DNA of 64,000 nt from Corynebacterium incognita (lineage in GTDB: Bacteria; Actinomycetota; Actinomycetes; Mycobacteriales; Mycobacteriaceae). Of this stretch, positions 56,223 to 64,000 are shown piece by piece (position 1 is the stretch's first letter; the number at the start of each line of letters is the position of its first letter). The notes beneath the pieces were generated by a model. The model had not been told where the DNA came from. It saw only the letters and a program-made list of their open reading frames with translations, and made no database searches. Both the position numbers and the translations under genes were made by a program. The stretch is from NCBI RefSeq assembly GCF_014217255.1, contig NZ_CP059404.1, positions 1,674,001-1,738,000 on the forward strand. Reading direction: 5' to 3'.

Positions 56223-57461
56223 TTAGAACTTAGAGAAGCGCTTAATCAGCATCTCTTCCAGGCCTTGCCACGCCTTCACGTGGTCGTCGTAAGGCTTGGA
56301 GGGGACATAGCCCGCGTGCTCGGTGGAGCCCAGCATGTAGCCCAGATAGTCCTGGAAACGCGGGTTGGCGATCATGAACGAGTTCACGGAGTCGTCTCCC
56401 GCCCAGTCAGCGGCGTCCGCGCATACCTCGTAAGCGCGCCCCATCTGCTCGTTGTCCACGTGTTCCGGGCCGGCTGCGATGTCACGCGCGATGCCGCTGA
56501 AGGTGTACTGGTTCACTGGGTGCACCGTCACGACGAGTTCGCCGGAGTTGGCGGCGGTGGAGAGGTCCTCCCAGGTAGACAGCTTGGCCATGTCGTGGTC
56601 GTCGTTGTCCACGATCCAGCGTGCGAGCTGCTTAGTAGACGGGAAGGTGAAGATCTCGCCCCACTTGCCCAGGAACACCGGCGCGCCGTCGAGGTAGGTG
56701 CGCAGCGTGTACACGGACTTGTTGTCCACGGTGATCTTCACCGGGTCAATGCCTGCTTGCGCCCAAATGGTCTCGTCATAAGGATCCGCGTTGTCCTTGG
56801 CCTTCTTGGTCTCTGCCTCCAGGGCCTCGCGGCGCTCCTTTGCGGCAGCCACGGCGGTGGCGATGGCTTCCTCGTTGGACTTGATGTCCGCGGTATCTAG
56901 CTCGTCGGCGTCTACCACGCGGGTGTTGTCCTCGAGGGATTCCAGGATGTCCTTCCAGCGGTCGACGACGACGTAGCCCACGCCAGACCATTCGTTGAGG
57001 CCAGCGTCGCCAGAGTAATGCTCCGCGCCGCGTTCGACGTTCTTGAGCATCGAGTGGGAGCCGAAGAATTTTTTCGCCGGCTCGGCGCCCGTGACCACAC
57101 CCAGGGACTCAAGTACCTCGAAGTTGCGCGCCACCGTGGAGACGTTCTCGTGGCCTGGGCGACCTGCCAGCGCCTCCGGCACGGCCGCGAGGTCGTACTC
57201 ATTGCGCTTGACCGGAACCACACGGTCCGCATCGCCCGCCTGGAATTCTTCCCAGTTCGGGTGGTCCACCAAGTCATGGCGGGGTTCCTTAGCAATGAAG
57301 GTCAGCAACTGGGCCGGGGACTCGAACAGCAGGACCGAGTCGTCGTCGCCCAAAAATGCCTGCCACTCGGCGCCACGTTCGCGCCACTTTGGCGCCCACA
57401 GGGTGTAGAAGTCGCCGGAGAGCAGGGAGAGTTTGACTGGGACAATCGCGCGGGAGTTCAT
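56223..57461 (-). CDS. Conserved protein of unknown function
   Basis: A 412-residue soluble protein, no signal peptide or membrane helix, acidic and tryptophan-rich. Two halves look related: PVKLSLLSGDFYTLWAPKW...LLFESPAQLLTFIAKEPRHDL near the N terminus and YTLRTYLDGAPVFLGKWGEIFTFPSTKQLARWIVDNDDHDM in the middle, suggesting an internal duplication, with a coiled lysine/glutamate segment between (AAAKERREALEAETKKAKD). I do not recognise a function. The start at 57461 is supported by TAGACT (57470-57475), 8 bases upstream. Confidence 0.75.
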   Translation of the reverse strand: MNSRAIVPVKLSLLSGDFYTLWAPKWRERGAEWQAFLGDDDSVLLFESPAQLLTFIAKEPRHDLVDHPNWEEFQAGDADRVVPVKRNEYDLAAVPEALAGRPGHENVSTVARNFEVLESLGVVTGAEPAKKFFGSHSMLKNVERGAEHYSGDAGLNEWSGVGYVVVDRWKDILESLEDNTRVVDADELDTADIKSNEEAIATAVAAAKERREALEAETKKAKDNADPYDETIWAQAGIDPVKITVDNKSVYTLRTYLDGAPVFLGKWGEIFTFPSTKQLARWIVDNDDHDMAKLSTWEDLSTAANSGELVVTVHPVNQYTFSGIARDIAAGPEHVDNEQMGRAYEVCADAADWAGDDSVNSFMIANPRFQDYLGYMLGSTEHAGYVPSKPYDDHVKAWQGLEEMLIKRFSKF

Positions 57462-57509
57462 GGCCATAAAGTCTACCCATATGCCTGCACCAGTCTCACC
57501 ACGGACCCT

Positions 57510-58475
57510 CTAGCCGGTGGGGCGCCAGAAGCCTTGGAAACCCATGTTCATGTTCGTAGTGCGCAGTGGGTTGAGCTGCACGGGGTTCCCAGCCTCAATG
57601 ATTTGGCCGTCGCCGGCGTACATGGCCACGTGCCCGTCCCAGACCACCAGATCGCCTTCCTGCAGTTCGGAGGCGCTGACCTGACGTCCGATGTCTTGCT
57701 CCTGGGCCAGTCGCGGCAGCTCCACCCCAGCTTGCCGCCATGCCCATTGCGTAAACCCGGAACAGTCAAAACCCGCTTTCGACGTCCCACCCCACGCGTA
57801 GGGCGTTCCCAGCGCCGTCTTTGCCGCCGCCACCGCGGCCTTACCTTGCGCCGATCCTGCCGACGATCCCGCCGACGAGCTCTTCGACGAGGCTGGTGCC
57901 ATGGCTCGCTTTGGGGTCTGAGCATTCTGCGTGCCCTTGCGCTGAGCGGTGCGTCGCGCCGCGGGGTGCGTGGATGACGTGCCGCGGGGCAGCTCCGCGA
58001 GCTGCATCTTGGGACCGGTCACGCTTGTGGCTGTCGTCCCAGCGATGCGCTGCAGGGAGGGCACCAACGCGCCCAGCTTGCGCAGCATCGTGGCCACCTT
58101 CACCTTGGCGGCGGCGACGAACTGTCCGGCCAGTGCCCGCAGCTTCGCGATGGTGGCCGCCCGCGCGCCGGGCAGCGGGGAGAGCAGCCCCAACGCGATG
58201 GGTGCGGCCTTCATGAGTAGCCCAGCACCGATCTTGAATAGGGAAGCACCTGCTCCGGCAACGATGCCGCGCGCCGTGGTAAGCAAACCGGAAAGCTCCT
58301 TGCGATCGCCTAGCAACGAGGTGGCCACCGAGGCGATCGGCTGCGCGCTGCCGCCGACCATCGGCGCCAGCTTGTTCGCCGCGGTCACATCCGGCACCGC
58401 GGGTAGGTTCACGGTGGGCAGCCGTGGCGGATCCAGGTCCACGATGGTGGCTATCGCATTGACGATGTCACGCAT
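57510..58475 (-). CDS. NlpC/P60 peptidoglycan endopeptidase without Sec signal
   Basis: A 321-residue protein whose C-terminal 115 residues form an NlpC/P60 cysteine peptidase: catalytic Cys238 in AGFDCSGFTQWAW and His282 in DGHVAMYAGDG. The N-terminal 170 residues are alanine-rich helices with no signal peptide, then a serine-rich linker. NlpC enzymes cleave peptidoglycan stem peptides and must leave the cytoplasm. The upstream gene, 3 bases away, encodes an EspC-like protein, so a type VII (ESX-4) route is a reasonable inference; a non-classical route is the alternative. Confidence 0.87.
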   Translation of the reverse strand: MRDIVNAIATIVDLDPPRLPTVNLPAVPDVTAANKLAPMVGGSAQPIASVATSLLGDRKELSGLLTTARGIVAGAGASLFKIGAGLLMKAAPIALGLLSPLPGARAATIAKLRALAGQFVAAAKVKVATMLRKLGALVPSLQRIAGTTATSVTGPKMQLAELPRGTSSTHPAARRTAQRKGTQNAQTPKRAMAPASSKSSSAGSSAGSAQGKAAVAAAKTALGTPYAWGGTSKAGFDCSGFTQWAWRQAGVELPRLAQEQDIGRQVSASELQEGDLVVWDGHVAMYAGDGQIIEAGNPVQLNPLRTTNMNMGFQGFWRPTG

Positions 58476-58478
58476 GGA

Positions 58479-58838
58479 TTAGATCACCGCCCCGAACTCT
58501 TCCCACGCCGCCGGGCCGCGCAGACCCGAGTCAAAGTCCCCGGCGGTCTGGGCATCTTCCTGTTCGGCTGCATCCGCGGTGGTTTTTCCGGTATCGGCCA
58601 GGTGCAGGGCGTCGGCGATGAGCTGCGCGTTGCGTTCGTCCAGGCTCGTCAGCGCCGCGTTGAGCGCGGTGAGGAAGTCCTCTGACGGGGACTCCAAGTT
58701 CTCCGGGAGCTGCGGTTGCGGCAACGACGCCGCGTCAGCGAGGTCCGCCGCCAGACGGCGCGCGTACTCCGGATCGATGGCAAAGGTGTGTGGCGTGGTG
58801 GTGTGTGGCGTGGTGGTCTGGTTCTCAAATTCAGTCAT
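58479..58838 (-). CDS. EspC/WXG100-like small helical protein paired with NlpC/P60
   Basis: A 119-residue acidic helical protein. After a [11 protein letters not shown] repeat it reads [22 protein letters not shown], a loop, then a helix [30 protein letters not shown]. The pattern of an initial (V/I)DPexL helix, and a second helix with regular small and hydrophobic residues followed by an A-x-Y/D tail, resembles EspC-type ESX secretion proteins; there is no WXG. It is the first gene of a bicistron with the NlpC/P60 enzyme, 3 bases apart. The assignment to ESX is by shape, not by a strict motif. Confidence 0.6.
   Translation of the reverse strand: MTEFENQTTTPHTTTPHTFAIDPEYARRLAADLADAASLPQPQLPENLESPSEDFLTALNAALTSLDERNAQLIADALHLADTGKTTADAAEQEDAQTAGDFDSGLRGPAAWEEFGAVI
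58786..58815. repeat. 15-base perfect tandem duplication
   Basis: GTGTGTGGCGTGGTG occurs twice in direct succession (58786-58800 and 58801-58815), near the 5' end of the EspC-like gene, encoding the repeated TPHT on the minus strand. It is in frame. Confidence 0.9.
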
Positions 58839-58952
58839 GCCTTGTTGGACTGGCGAAGCCTACCGATCGGTTCCCGGCGCCGACTCCGAGTACGCGGGCT
58901 CAGCACGCGGGGTTTTCTCCCCGCGGTGCGTTCCTGCTTTACCATGGGGGCT

Positions 58953-59588
58953 ATGGACATCACAGTTGTGGAACACCCCCTGGCGGCCGCACGCCTGACC
59001 CTGATGCGTGACAAGCGCAGCGACAACTCCGCGTTCCGCGCCGCGCTGACGGACCTGGGCAGCATGCTCATCTACGAAGCGGCGCGTGAGCTGCCGCTGG
59101 AGCACTTCGAATTCGAGACCCCTGTGGCCACTACGGAAGGCTCGCGCCTGGAGGATCCGCCCATCATCGTCCCCGTGATCCGCGCCGGCCTGGGCATGAT
59201 TGACCCGGCTCTCAAGATGATCCCCGATGCGCAGGTGGGCTTCATCGGCTTGGCCCGCGACGAGGAGACCCACGAACCCGTCCCATACCTGGAGGCCCTG
59301 CCGCAGGATCTGACCGGCCGTACCGTATTCGTGGTAGACCCAATGCTGGCCACCGGCGGCTCGCTGCTGCACGCGCTGCGCCTGTTGGTCAACCGCGGTG
59401 CCACCAACATCACCGCGGTGTGCATGGTCTCCGCGCAGGATGGCGTCGACGCCCTGGCCAACTCCGGCCTGCCCGTGCGCCTGGTCACCGCGGCCATCGA
59501 CCCGGAGCTTAACGACGACGCGTACATCGTCCCCGGCCTGGGCGACGCCGGCGATCGCCTCTACGGCCCACGCAATATCGAGGTTTAA
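58953..59588 (+). CDS. upp: Uracil phosphoribosyltransferase
   Basis: A 211-residue UPRTase that makes UMP from uracil and PRPP. Conserved: [17 protein letters not shown] at the N terminus, the PRPP loop [16 protein letters not shown] and the uracil-binding [15 protein letters not shown]. The ATG at 58953 lies 7 bases after TACCAT (58940-58945). In C. glutamicum upp also precedes an lpdA-like gene in this region, which fits the layout here. A stem-loop follows the stop codon. Confidence 0.96.
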   Translation: MDITVVEHPLAAARLTLMRDKRSDNSAFRAALTDLGSMLIYEAARELPLEHFEFETPVATTEGSRLEDPPIIVPVIRAGLGMIDPALKMIPDAQVGFIGLARDEETHEPVPYLEALPQDLTGRTVFVVDPMLATGGSLLHALRLLVNRGATNITAVCMVSAQDGVDALANSGLPVRLVTAAIDPELNDDAYIVPGLGDAGDRLYGPRNIEV

Positions 59589-59596
59589 GCTAACCT

Positions 59597-59650
59597 GGCG
59601 TTGTCCTCTCGGACAACGCCGTCTCCACAAGGACAACGCCGTCTCCACAA
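59597..59650 (+). terminator. upp stem-loop with a duplicated 3' arm (20-base tandem repeat)
   Basis: GGCGTTGTCC-TCTC-GGACAACGCC (59597-59620) is a perfect 10-base-pair hairpin 8 bases after the upp stop. The 20 bases 59611-59630, comprising the 3' arm and GTCTCCACAA, are repeated exactly at 59631-59650. Either 3' arm can pair with the single 5' arm. No U-tract, so terminator function is probable but unproven. Confidence 0.6.
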
Positions 59651-59704
59651 GGGTAGGGGTACCCAAGGGGACGCCGCCGTGGGCAAGTTGCCTGGGCGCA
59701 GGGG

Positions 59705-59722
59705 ATTTATTGGGGGATAAAT
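59705..59722 (+). promoter_or_regulatory. Inverted repeat just upstream of the XRE regulator
   Basis: ATTTAT-TGGGGG-ATAAAT is a perfect 6+6 palindrome ending one base before the GTG start. It overlaps any likely -10 element, so it is a candidate autoregulatory operator. Confidence 0.35.
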
Positions 59723-59723
59723 C

Positions 59724-60080
59724 GTGAACAATCGCTTTCAATTCGCGGGCGCAGCAGGTGCGCTGGGCTTTGAGTTTGCACGGCAGCTGCGCACCTGGCG
59801 GCGCCGCCGGGGACTGTCGCAGCGCGAGCTCGCGGAGCTCAGCGGACTTTCGCGCACGCACATTTCCAACCTGGAACGCAACGACAATAACGCGCGTACC
59901 GTCGCTGACCCGCAACTGTCCACGCTGTACCGCCTCGCGGCAGCGCTCGACGTCGCGCCCGCAGTGCTGTTGCCCGGCTATGGGGTACGGCCCACGGGCG
60001 TCGGTAAGCTCAGCAGCCCCAGCGGATCCAGCCATCTGGGCGTAAGTGGTACTGAGACGTTAGACTCGGTAGCTGGCTAA
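59724..60080 (+). CDS. Small XRE-family transcriptional regulator
   Basis: A 118-residue protein: helix-turn-helix domain of the Cro/C1 type at residues 17-82 (LRTWRRRRGLSQRELAELSGLSRTHISNLERND) and a short flexible serine/glycine tail. No sensory domain. It lies between upp and lpdA and may be autoregulated through the palindrome at its start. The target is unknown. GTG start; no clear ribosome binding site, so it may be leaderless. Confidence 0.85.
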   Translation: MNNRFQFAGAAGALGFEFARQLRTWRRRRGLSQRELAELSGLSRTHISNLERNDNNARTVADPQLSTLYRLAAALDVAPAVLLPGYGVRPTGVGKLSSPSGSSHLGVSGTETLDSVAG

Positions 60081-60177
60081 TCACTAGCGAATAAAAGCTG
60101 TCGCACGGAAATAGTGGCTGCTACTAGCCCACGCGCCCGTGCAATACCGGTAACAACGAACAAGGAGCTACCCACTC

Positions 60178-61599
60178 GTGTCTGAGCACAACAAGCGCAT
60201 TGTCATCATCGGTGGCGGCCCGGCTGGCTACGAGGCCGCCAGCGCGGGCGCCAAGTACGGCGCGGACATCACCGTTATCGAGGACCAGGGGATGGGTGGC
60301 TCCGGCGTCATCTTGGACTGTGTGCCGTCCAAGTCCTTCATCGCAGGCGCGAACATTAAGACCGACCTTCGTCGTGCGGACGACCTGGGCCTGTCTGATC
60401 ACCTCAGCGACGCCGACCTCGCTGTCAAGGCACTGAACGAGCGCGTACAGGCACTGGCCGGCAACCAGTCCGCGGACATCCGGGGTCGCATGGAGGAAAT
60501 CGGCGTGCGCGTCATCGACGGCCGCGGCGTTTTCGCGGAGAACCAGGACACCCGCGGCGCGGTGTACAACGTGGTGGCCACCAAGGCCGACGGCACCGAG
60601 GAGACCATCGAGGCGGACTTGGTCCTGCTCGCAACCGGCGCAACCCCGCGCATTCTCTCCGGCGCACAGCCGGATGGGGACCGCATCCTGACCTGGCAGC
60701 AGGTGTACAACCTCACCGAGCTCCCGGAGCACCTCATCGTGGTGGGTTCCGGTGTGACTGGCGCTGAGTTCGTGTCCGCGTTTGCTGAGCTCGGCGTGAA
60801 GGTGACCATGGTTGCCTCCCGCGACCGCATCCTGCCGCATGACGACGCCGATGCGGCCGACGTCCTGGAGACCGTCCTGGCCGAGCGTGGTGTAGAGCTG
60901 GAAAAGCATGCCCGCGTGGATACCGTTACCCGCACCGAGGATGGCGGCGTGTGCGTCAAGACGTCCGACGGCCGCGAGATCCTCGGCTCCCACTGCGTGA
61001 TGTCGATTGGTTCCATCCCGAAGACCGAGGGCCTCGGCCTGGAGCACGTGGGCGTGGAGACCACCAAGTCCGGCCACATCGTGGTGGACCGCGTCTCCCG
61101 TACTAACATCTCCAACATCTATGCCGCCGGCGACTGCTCCGACCTCTTCCCGCTCGCGTCTGTGGCCGCGATGCAGGGCCGCATTGCCATGTACCACGCG
61201 CTCGGCGAGGGCGTGTCCCCACTGCGCCTGAAGACCGTGGCCACCGCCGTGTTCACCCGCCCGGAGATCGCCGCGGTGGGCTTCACCCAGAAGGAGATCG
61301 AGGACGGCAAGGTGGACGCGCGCACCATCACCATGCCGCTGGCCACCAACCCGCGCGCCAAGATGCGCGGCCTGCAGCACGGCTTCGTCAAGCTGTTCTG
61401 CCGCCAGACTTCCGGCCGCGTCATCGGCGGCGTGGTGGTTGCCCCGACCGCGTCTGAGCTCATCCTGCCTATCGCGGTCGCTGTGACCAACCAGCTGACC
61501 GTGAACCAGCTGGCGGATTCCTTCTCCGTGTACCCGTCGCTGTCCGGCACCATCACCGAGGCGGCTCGCCGCCTCGTGGCGCACGACGATCTCGAGTAG
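60178..61599 (+). CDS. lpdA: NAD(P)H-quinone dehydrogenase LpdA-type flavoprotein
   Basis: A 473-residue flavoprotein disulfide reductase-family member. FAD-binding GGGPAGYEAASAGAKYG and NAD(P) motif VVGSGVTGAEFVSAF are intact. The redox-active CxxxxC is incomplete: only Cys48 (LDCVPSK) is present, with Gly at the first position, and the C-terminal His-Glu dyad is replaced by VYPSLSGTITEAARRL. These are features of M. tuberculosis LpdA (Rv3303c), a quinone reductase rather than a lipoamide dehydrogenase. GTG start with AAGGAG upstream. The 3' end overlaps prpR by 47 bases. Confidence 0.9.
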   Translation: MSEHNKRIVIIGGGPAGYEAASAGAKYGADITVIEDQGMGGSGVILDCVPSKSFIAGANIKTDLRRADDLGLSDHLSDADLAVKALNERVQALAGNQSADIRGRMEEIGVRVIDGRGVFAENQDTRGAVYNVVATKADGTEETIEADLVLLATGATPRILSGAQPDGDRILTWQQVYNLTELPEHLIVVGSGVTGAEFVSAFAELGVKVTMVASRDRILPHDDADAADVLETVLAERGVELEKHARVDTVTRTEDGGVCVKTSDGREILGSHCVMSIGSIPKTEGLGLEHVGVETTKSGHIVVDRVSRTNISNIYAAGDCSDLFPLASVAAMQGRIAMYHALGEGVSPLRLKTVATAVFTRPEIAAVGFTQKEIEDGKVDARTITMPLATNPRAKMRGLQHGFVKLFCRQTSGRVIGGVVVAPTASELILPIAVAVTNQLTVNQLADSFSVYPSLSGTITEAARRLVAHDDLE

Positions 61600-62878
61600 A
61601 GCCCTGAAGCGCTGCGGCCATGGGGAATGCCCGCTGCGTGCAGTCCGTGCGCGGGCATAGAGCGCAACCGGGGCCGATGGGGGTGGCGGCGTCGGGGGAG
61701 AGGTTGAGACCGTCGGCATAGACCACGGCGTCGGCATGCTCGATGTCGCAACCGATGCTCACCGCGAATTCCTTGCGCGGCTGCCCGAAGGGGTGCACGT
61801 TGCCCTGCACCATCCGCGCGATCCATAAGTGCGTGCGCCCGTCCGGCATCGTGGCCACCTGGCGCGTGATGCGGTTCGGGGTCTCGAACGCGCGATGCAC
61901 CACCCACAGCGGGCACGTGCCTACGTCCCGGGAGAAGTGGAAACCGGCGCCAGCTTGCCGCTTGGAGATGTTGCCGGCGCGGTCGGTGCGGGCAAAGAAG
62001 AACGGGACCGCCCGTGCCTGCGGGCGCTGCAGGCTGGTGAGCCGGTGTGCCGCGGCCTCAAATCCGGTACCGAATTCGATGGCCACCGCGTCCATGTCGT
62101 AGCGCAGGTTCTCCACCGTTTCCAGGAACGGCTCGTAAGGCATGACGACGGCCGCGGCGAAGTACTTAGCCAGGTCCTTGCGTGCCATCGCCTGCGCCCC
62201 GGGGGTGGGCAGCGGGGCGCTGAGCTCCTCGAGTAGCTCGCTGTAGGCCCGGGTGCAGTAGTTCATAGCCAGGTCGAAGACGAGCTGGGACTCCGCCAGA
62301 CCGCTGCGCAGGGACAAGTCCCGGGTTGCGGGGTCAAAATGGCTACGCGGGCCCTCCCGGTGGCGGCTAGAACGTACGTTAATGCCAAAGTCCCGGTCGA
62401 AGATGGCGCTCAGCCGCGTCAGTCGCGTGAGCTGATCTCCCAGCGACGCGGCGAAGGCTTCCGCCCGCGTGTCCAGCTGGTCGATGTAGGCACGGCCGTC
62501 GTAGAAGAAGTCGCGTACCAACTGGTGGTCCTGCGGCGGCGGGGCGGCTTCCACCCGGTGGGAGAGGGCGGCCAGATCCGAGGCGGCGTCAGGGAAACGA
62601 TCGGCCAGGTCCATGAGCGCGGCGTCGTCAAGCGCGGGCAAGGTAGCGCGAAGCTCGCTGAGCAGGCGGGCGTCCGGGGCATCAGAGAAGTAGCTGGGGT
62701 CGGTATCGAAGTTGTTGGCCAGCGTCAGCAGCACCGTGACGGTGAGCGGGCGTTGGTCGTTTTCGATTTGGTTGAGGTAGCTCACGGACAGTCCGAGTTT
62801 CTTGGCCATCTCCACCTGGGTGAGCCTGTGGGCGCGGCGAAGCGCGTGGATCTTTGCCCCCGCGTAGTGCTTGCGCAT
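61553..62878 (-). CDS. prpR: Propionate/acetate-metabolism regulator, PrpR/RamB family
   Basis: A 441-residue regulator: XRE helix-turn-helix (residues 8-62, LTQVEMAKKLGLSVSYLNQIENDQRP), an ImmA/IrrE-like middle domain and the C-terminal short-chain fatty acyl regulator domain ending GCALCPRTDCTQRAFP. In M. tuberculosis PrpR that domain carries a [4Fe-4S] cluster and responds to propionyl-CoA; the three cysteines here fit. It is divergent from prpD, as in other actinobacteria, so it should activate the methylcitrate cycle. RamB is the close paralogue, but the neighbour makes PrpR the better name. AGGAGG precedes the ATG. Confidence 0.9.
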   Translation of the reverse strand: MRKHYAGAKIHALRRAHRLTQVEMAKKLGLSVSYLNQIENDQRPLTVTVLLTLANNFDTDPSYFSDAPDARLLSELRATLPALDDAALMDLADRFPDAASDLAALSHRVEAAPPPQDHQLVRDFFYDGRAYIDQLDTRAEAFAASLGDQLTRLTRLSAIFDRDFGINVRSSRHREGPRSHFDPATRDLSLRSGLAESQLVFDLAMNYCTRAYSELLEELSAPLPTPGAQAMARKDLAKYFAAAVVMPYEPFLETVENLRYDMDAVAIEFGTGFEAAAHRLTSLQRPQARAVPFFFARTDRAGNISKRQAGAGFHFSRDVGTCPLWVVHRAFETPNRITRQVATMPDGRTHLWIARMVQGNVHPFGQPRKEFAVSIGCDIEHADAVVYADGLNLSPDAATPIGPGCALCPRTDCTQRAFPMAAALQGSTRDRRAPRGGEPPR

Positions 62879-63043
62879 TGTTCCTCCTGCGATGGTTTAT
62901 GCGGCTGACGTGCGAGTTTCACTGATTTCGCGAACTTGAAAGCTTAATGCCACATTCTTTTGCACATTGTACTATGCCGCACAACACTTTTTGTGGATTA
63001 TTGTGAGCTGAAACTCACTATCGATTGCTTCAGGAGGCAGCAC
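62879..63043. promoter_or_regulatory. prpR-prpD divergent control region with mirrored 10-mer
   Basis: TGAAACTCAC (63009-63018, plus strand) is 25 bases before the prpD ATG; TGAAACTCGC (912-921 of the 62 kb block, i.e. 62912-62921, minus strand) is 33 bases before the prpR ATG. GTGAG-CTGAAA-CTCAC (63003-63018) also forms an inverted repeat. TACTAT (62970-62975) is a plus-strand -10 candidate with a further AT-rich block after it. Both leaders have AGGAGG-type ribosome binding sites. Likely PrpR targets lie here. Confidence 0.5.
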
Positions 63044-64000
63044 ATGATCGACCATTCCGTTCGCACCCGCAAATCCGCCGAAGAATTCCCCATCGAAGAG
63101 CATCTGGCTTACAAGATCGCACAAGTAGCCGCCGACCCGGTAGAGGTCCCCGCCGAGACGGAAGAGATGATCATCAACCGCATCATCGACAACGCCGCGG
63201 TCTCCGCCGCCTCCGCTTTGCGACGCCCCGTCACCGTCGCCCGCGCCATGGCCGCCGCCCGTCCCGTCGCGACCGAAGGCAAAGGCGCCTCCGTCTTCGG
63301 ACTTCAGGGCAAGTACGGCGCCGAATGGGCCGCCCTGGCCAACGGCACTGCCGTGCGTGAGCTCGACTTCCACGACACCTTCCTCGCTGCCGAATACTCC
63401 CACCCGGGCGACAACATCCCGCCGATCCTCGCCGCCGCCCAGCAGGCGGGCACGAACGGCAAGCAACTCATCCGCGGCCTGGCCACCGGCTACGAAATCC
63501 AGGTCGACCTAGTGCGCGGCATGTGCCTCCACGAGCACAAGATCGACCACGTGGCGCACCTCGGGCCGTCGGCAGCCGCGGGCATGGGTACCCTCCTGGA
63601 CCTAGACGTGGACACCATCTACCAGGCCATCGGCCAAGCGTTGCACACCACCACCGCCACCCGCCAGTCCCGCAAGGGCCTCATCTCCTCCTGGAAGGCC
63701 TTCGCCCCGGCGTTCGCCGGCAAGATGGCCATGGAGGCCGTGGACCGGGCCATGCGCGGCGAGGGCGCACCCGCCCCGATCTGGGAGGGCGAGGACGGCT
63801 TCATCGCCTGGATGCTGCACTCCCCGGAGCGCACTTACACCATCCCGCTGCCGGGCCCGGGCGAGGAAAAGCGCGGCATCCTGGACACCTACACCAAGGA
63901 ACACTCCGCCGAATACCAGTCCCAGGCGCCCATCGACCTCGCGCGCCGCATGAAGGCCACCCTGGAGGACAAGGGCCTGAAGCTCGGGGACATTGAGTCC
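63044..64000 (+). CDS. prpD: 2-Methylcitrate dehydratase PrpD (3' end outside window)
   Basis: The first 319 codons of a MmgE/PrpD-family protein. Typical segments: [62 protein letters not shown] and [29 protein letters not shown]. It dehydrates 2-methylcitrate in the methylcitrate cycle of propionate breakdown. The ATG has AGGAGG 6 bases upstream. It is likely to be followed by prpB and prpC, not visible. The reading frame is open at the right edge. Confidence 0.94.
   Translation, partial: MIDHSVRTRKSAEEFPIEEHLAYKIAQVAADPVEVPAETEEMIINRIIDNAAVSAASALRRPVTVARAMAAARPVATEGKGASVFGLQGKYGAEWAALANGTAVRELDFHDTFLAAEYSHPGDNIPPILAAAQQAGTNGKQLIRGLATGYEIQVDLVRGMCLHEHKIDHVAHLGPSAAAGMGTLLDLDVDTIYQAIGQALHTTTATRQSRKGLISSWKAFAPAFAGKMAMEAVDRAMRGEGAPAPIWEGEDGFIAWMLHSPERTYTIPLPGPGEEKRGILDTYTKEHSAEYQSQAPIDLARRMKATLEDKGLKLGDIES

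Overview
The window is a 64 kb stretch of a high-GC actinobacterial chromosome, most likely a Corynebacterium other than C. glutamicum. Supporting signs are a meso-diaminopimelate dehydrogenase (ddh), a monomeric NADP isocitrate dehydrogenase, adjacent metX and metY, a PrpR/RamB-type regulator divergent from prpD, a DnaE2/ImuB mutasome, and many genes whose start codon lies only 6-9 bases after a TANNNT -10 box (leaderless transcripts). I see no rRNA, tRNA, CRISPR array, prophage or intact insertion sequence.

Layout. 1-3.4 kb: end of a histidine kinase, its NarL-type regulator, imuA'-imuB and a lipoprotein. 3.5-7.7 kb: a sucrase/ferredoxin-like protein and a methionine ABC importer (metQ-metQ-metN-metI) with two tandem binding proteins. 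7.7-17.8 kb: dnaE2, a DJ-1-like protein, two PH-domain membrane proteins, a P-type ATPase, trmL and folD. 17.8-20.3 kb: metY-metX. 20.3-24.9 kb: a quinol-type nitric oxide reductase in an apparent operon with a membrane protein carrying a WhiB-like four-cysteine pattern and a slipin. 24.9-33.4 kb: ddh, an M3 peptidase, a reduced sulfite-assimilation cluster (cysI, cysX, a siroheme chelatase, a TauE-type permease and, convergent, cobA) and an HNH endonuclease. 33.5-37.5 kb: icd, an MFS transporter and a broken lipoprotein gene. 37.6-41.7 kb: two convergent cell-envelope phosphoesterases with the same type of C-terminal anchor. 41.8-46.1 kb: a small accessory patch with gene remnants, an AT-richer quinone reductase, a DUF262/HNH protein and an ornithine cyclodeaminase-like gene. 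46.2-55.1 kb: an MFS transporter, exonuclease III, a TRIC channel, a VIT transporter, trpS, YihY, a J-like/RDD protein and a DD-carboxypeptidase. 55.1-64 kb: a catalytically degenerate adenosine deaminase homologue, an unknown conserved protein, an EspC-like/NlpC-P60 pair, upp, a small XRE regulator, lpdA, prpR and the start of prpD.

How the genes work together. Three regulatory themes are visible. SOS-box-like palindromes sit at both imuA' and dnaE2, so the split mutasome should be induced together. McbR-like TAGAC-N6-GTCTA elements sit at metQ and (twice) at metY, linking methionine import to sulfhydrylation. The propionate regulator prpR and prpD carry mirrored copies of a 10-mer in their leaders. 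Gene packing is tight: 10 of 12 convergent gene pairs overlap at their 3' ends. The most interesting candidate for a new system is the nitric oxide reductase - membrane Fe-S-like protein - slipin operon. The catalytically dead adenosine deaminase homologue and the EspC-like/NlpC pair follow.
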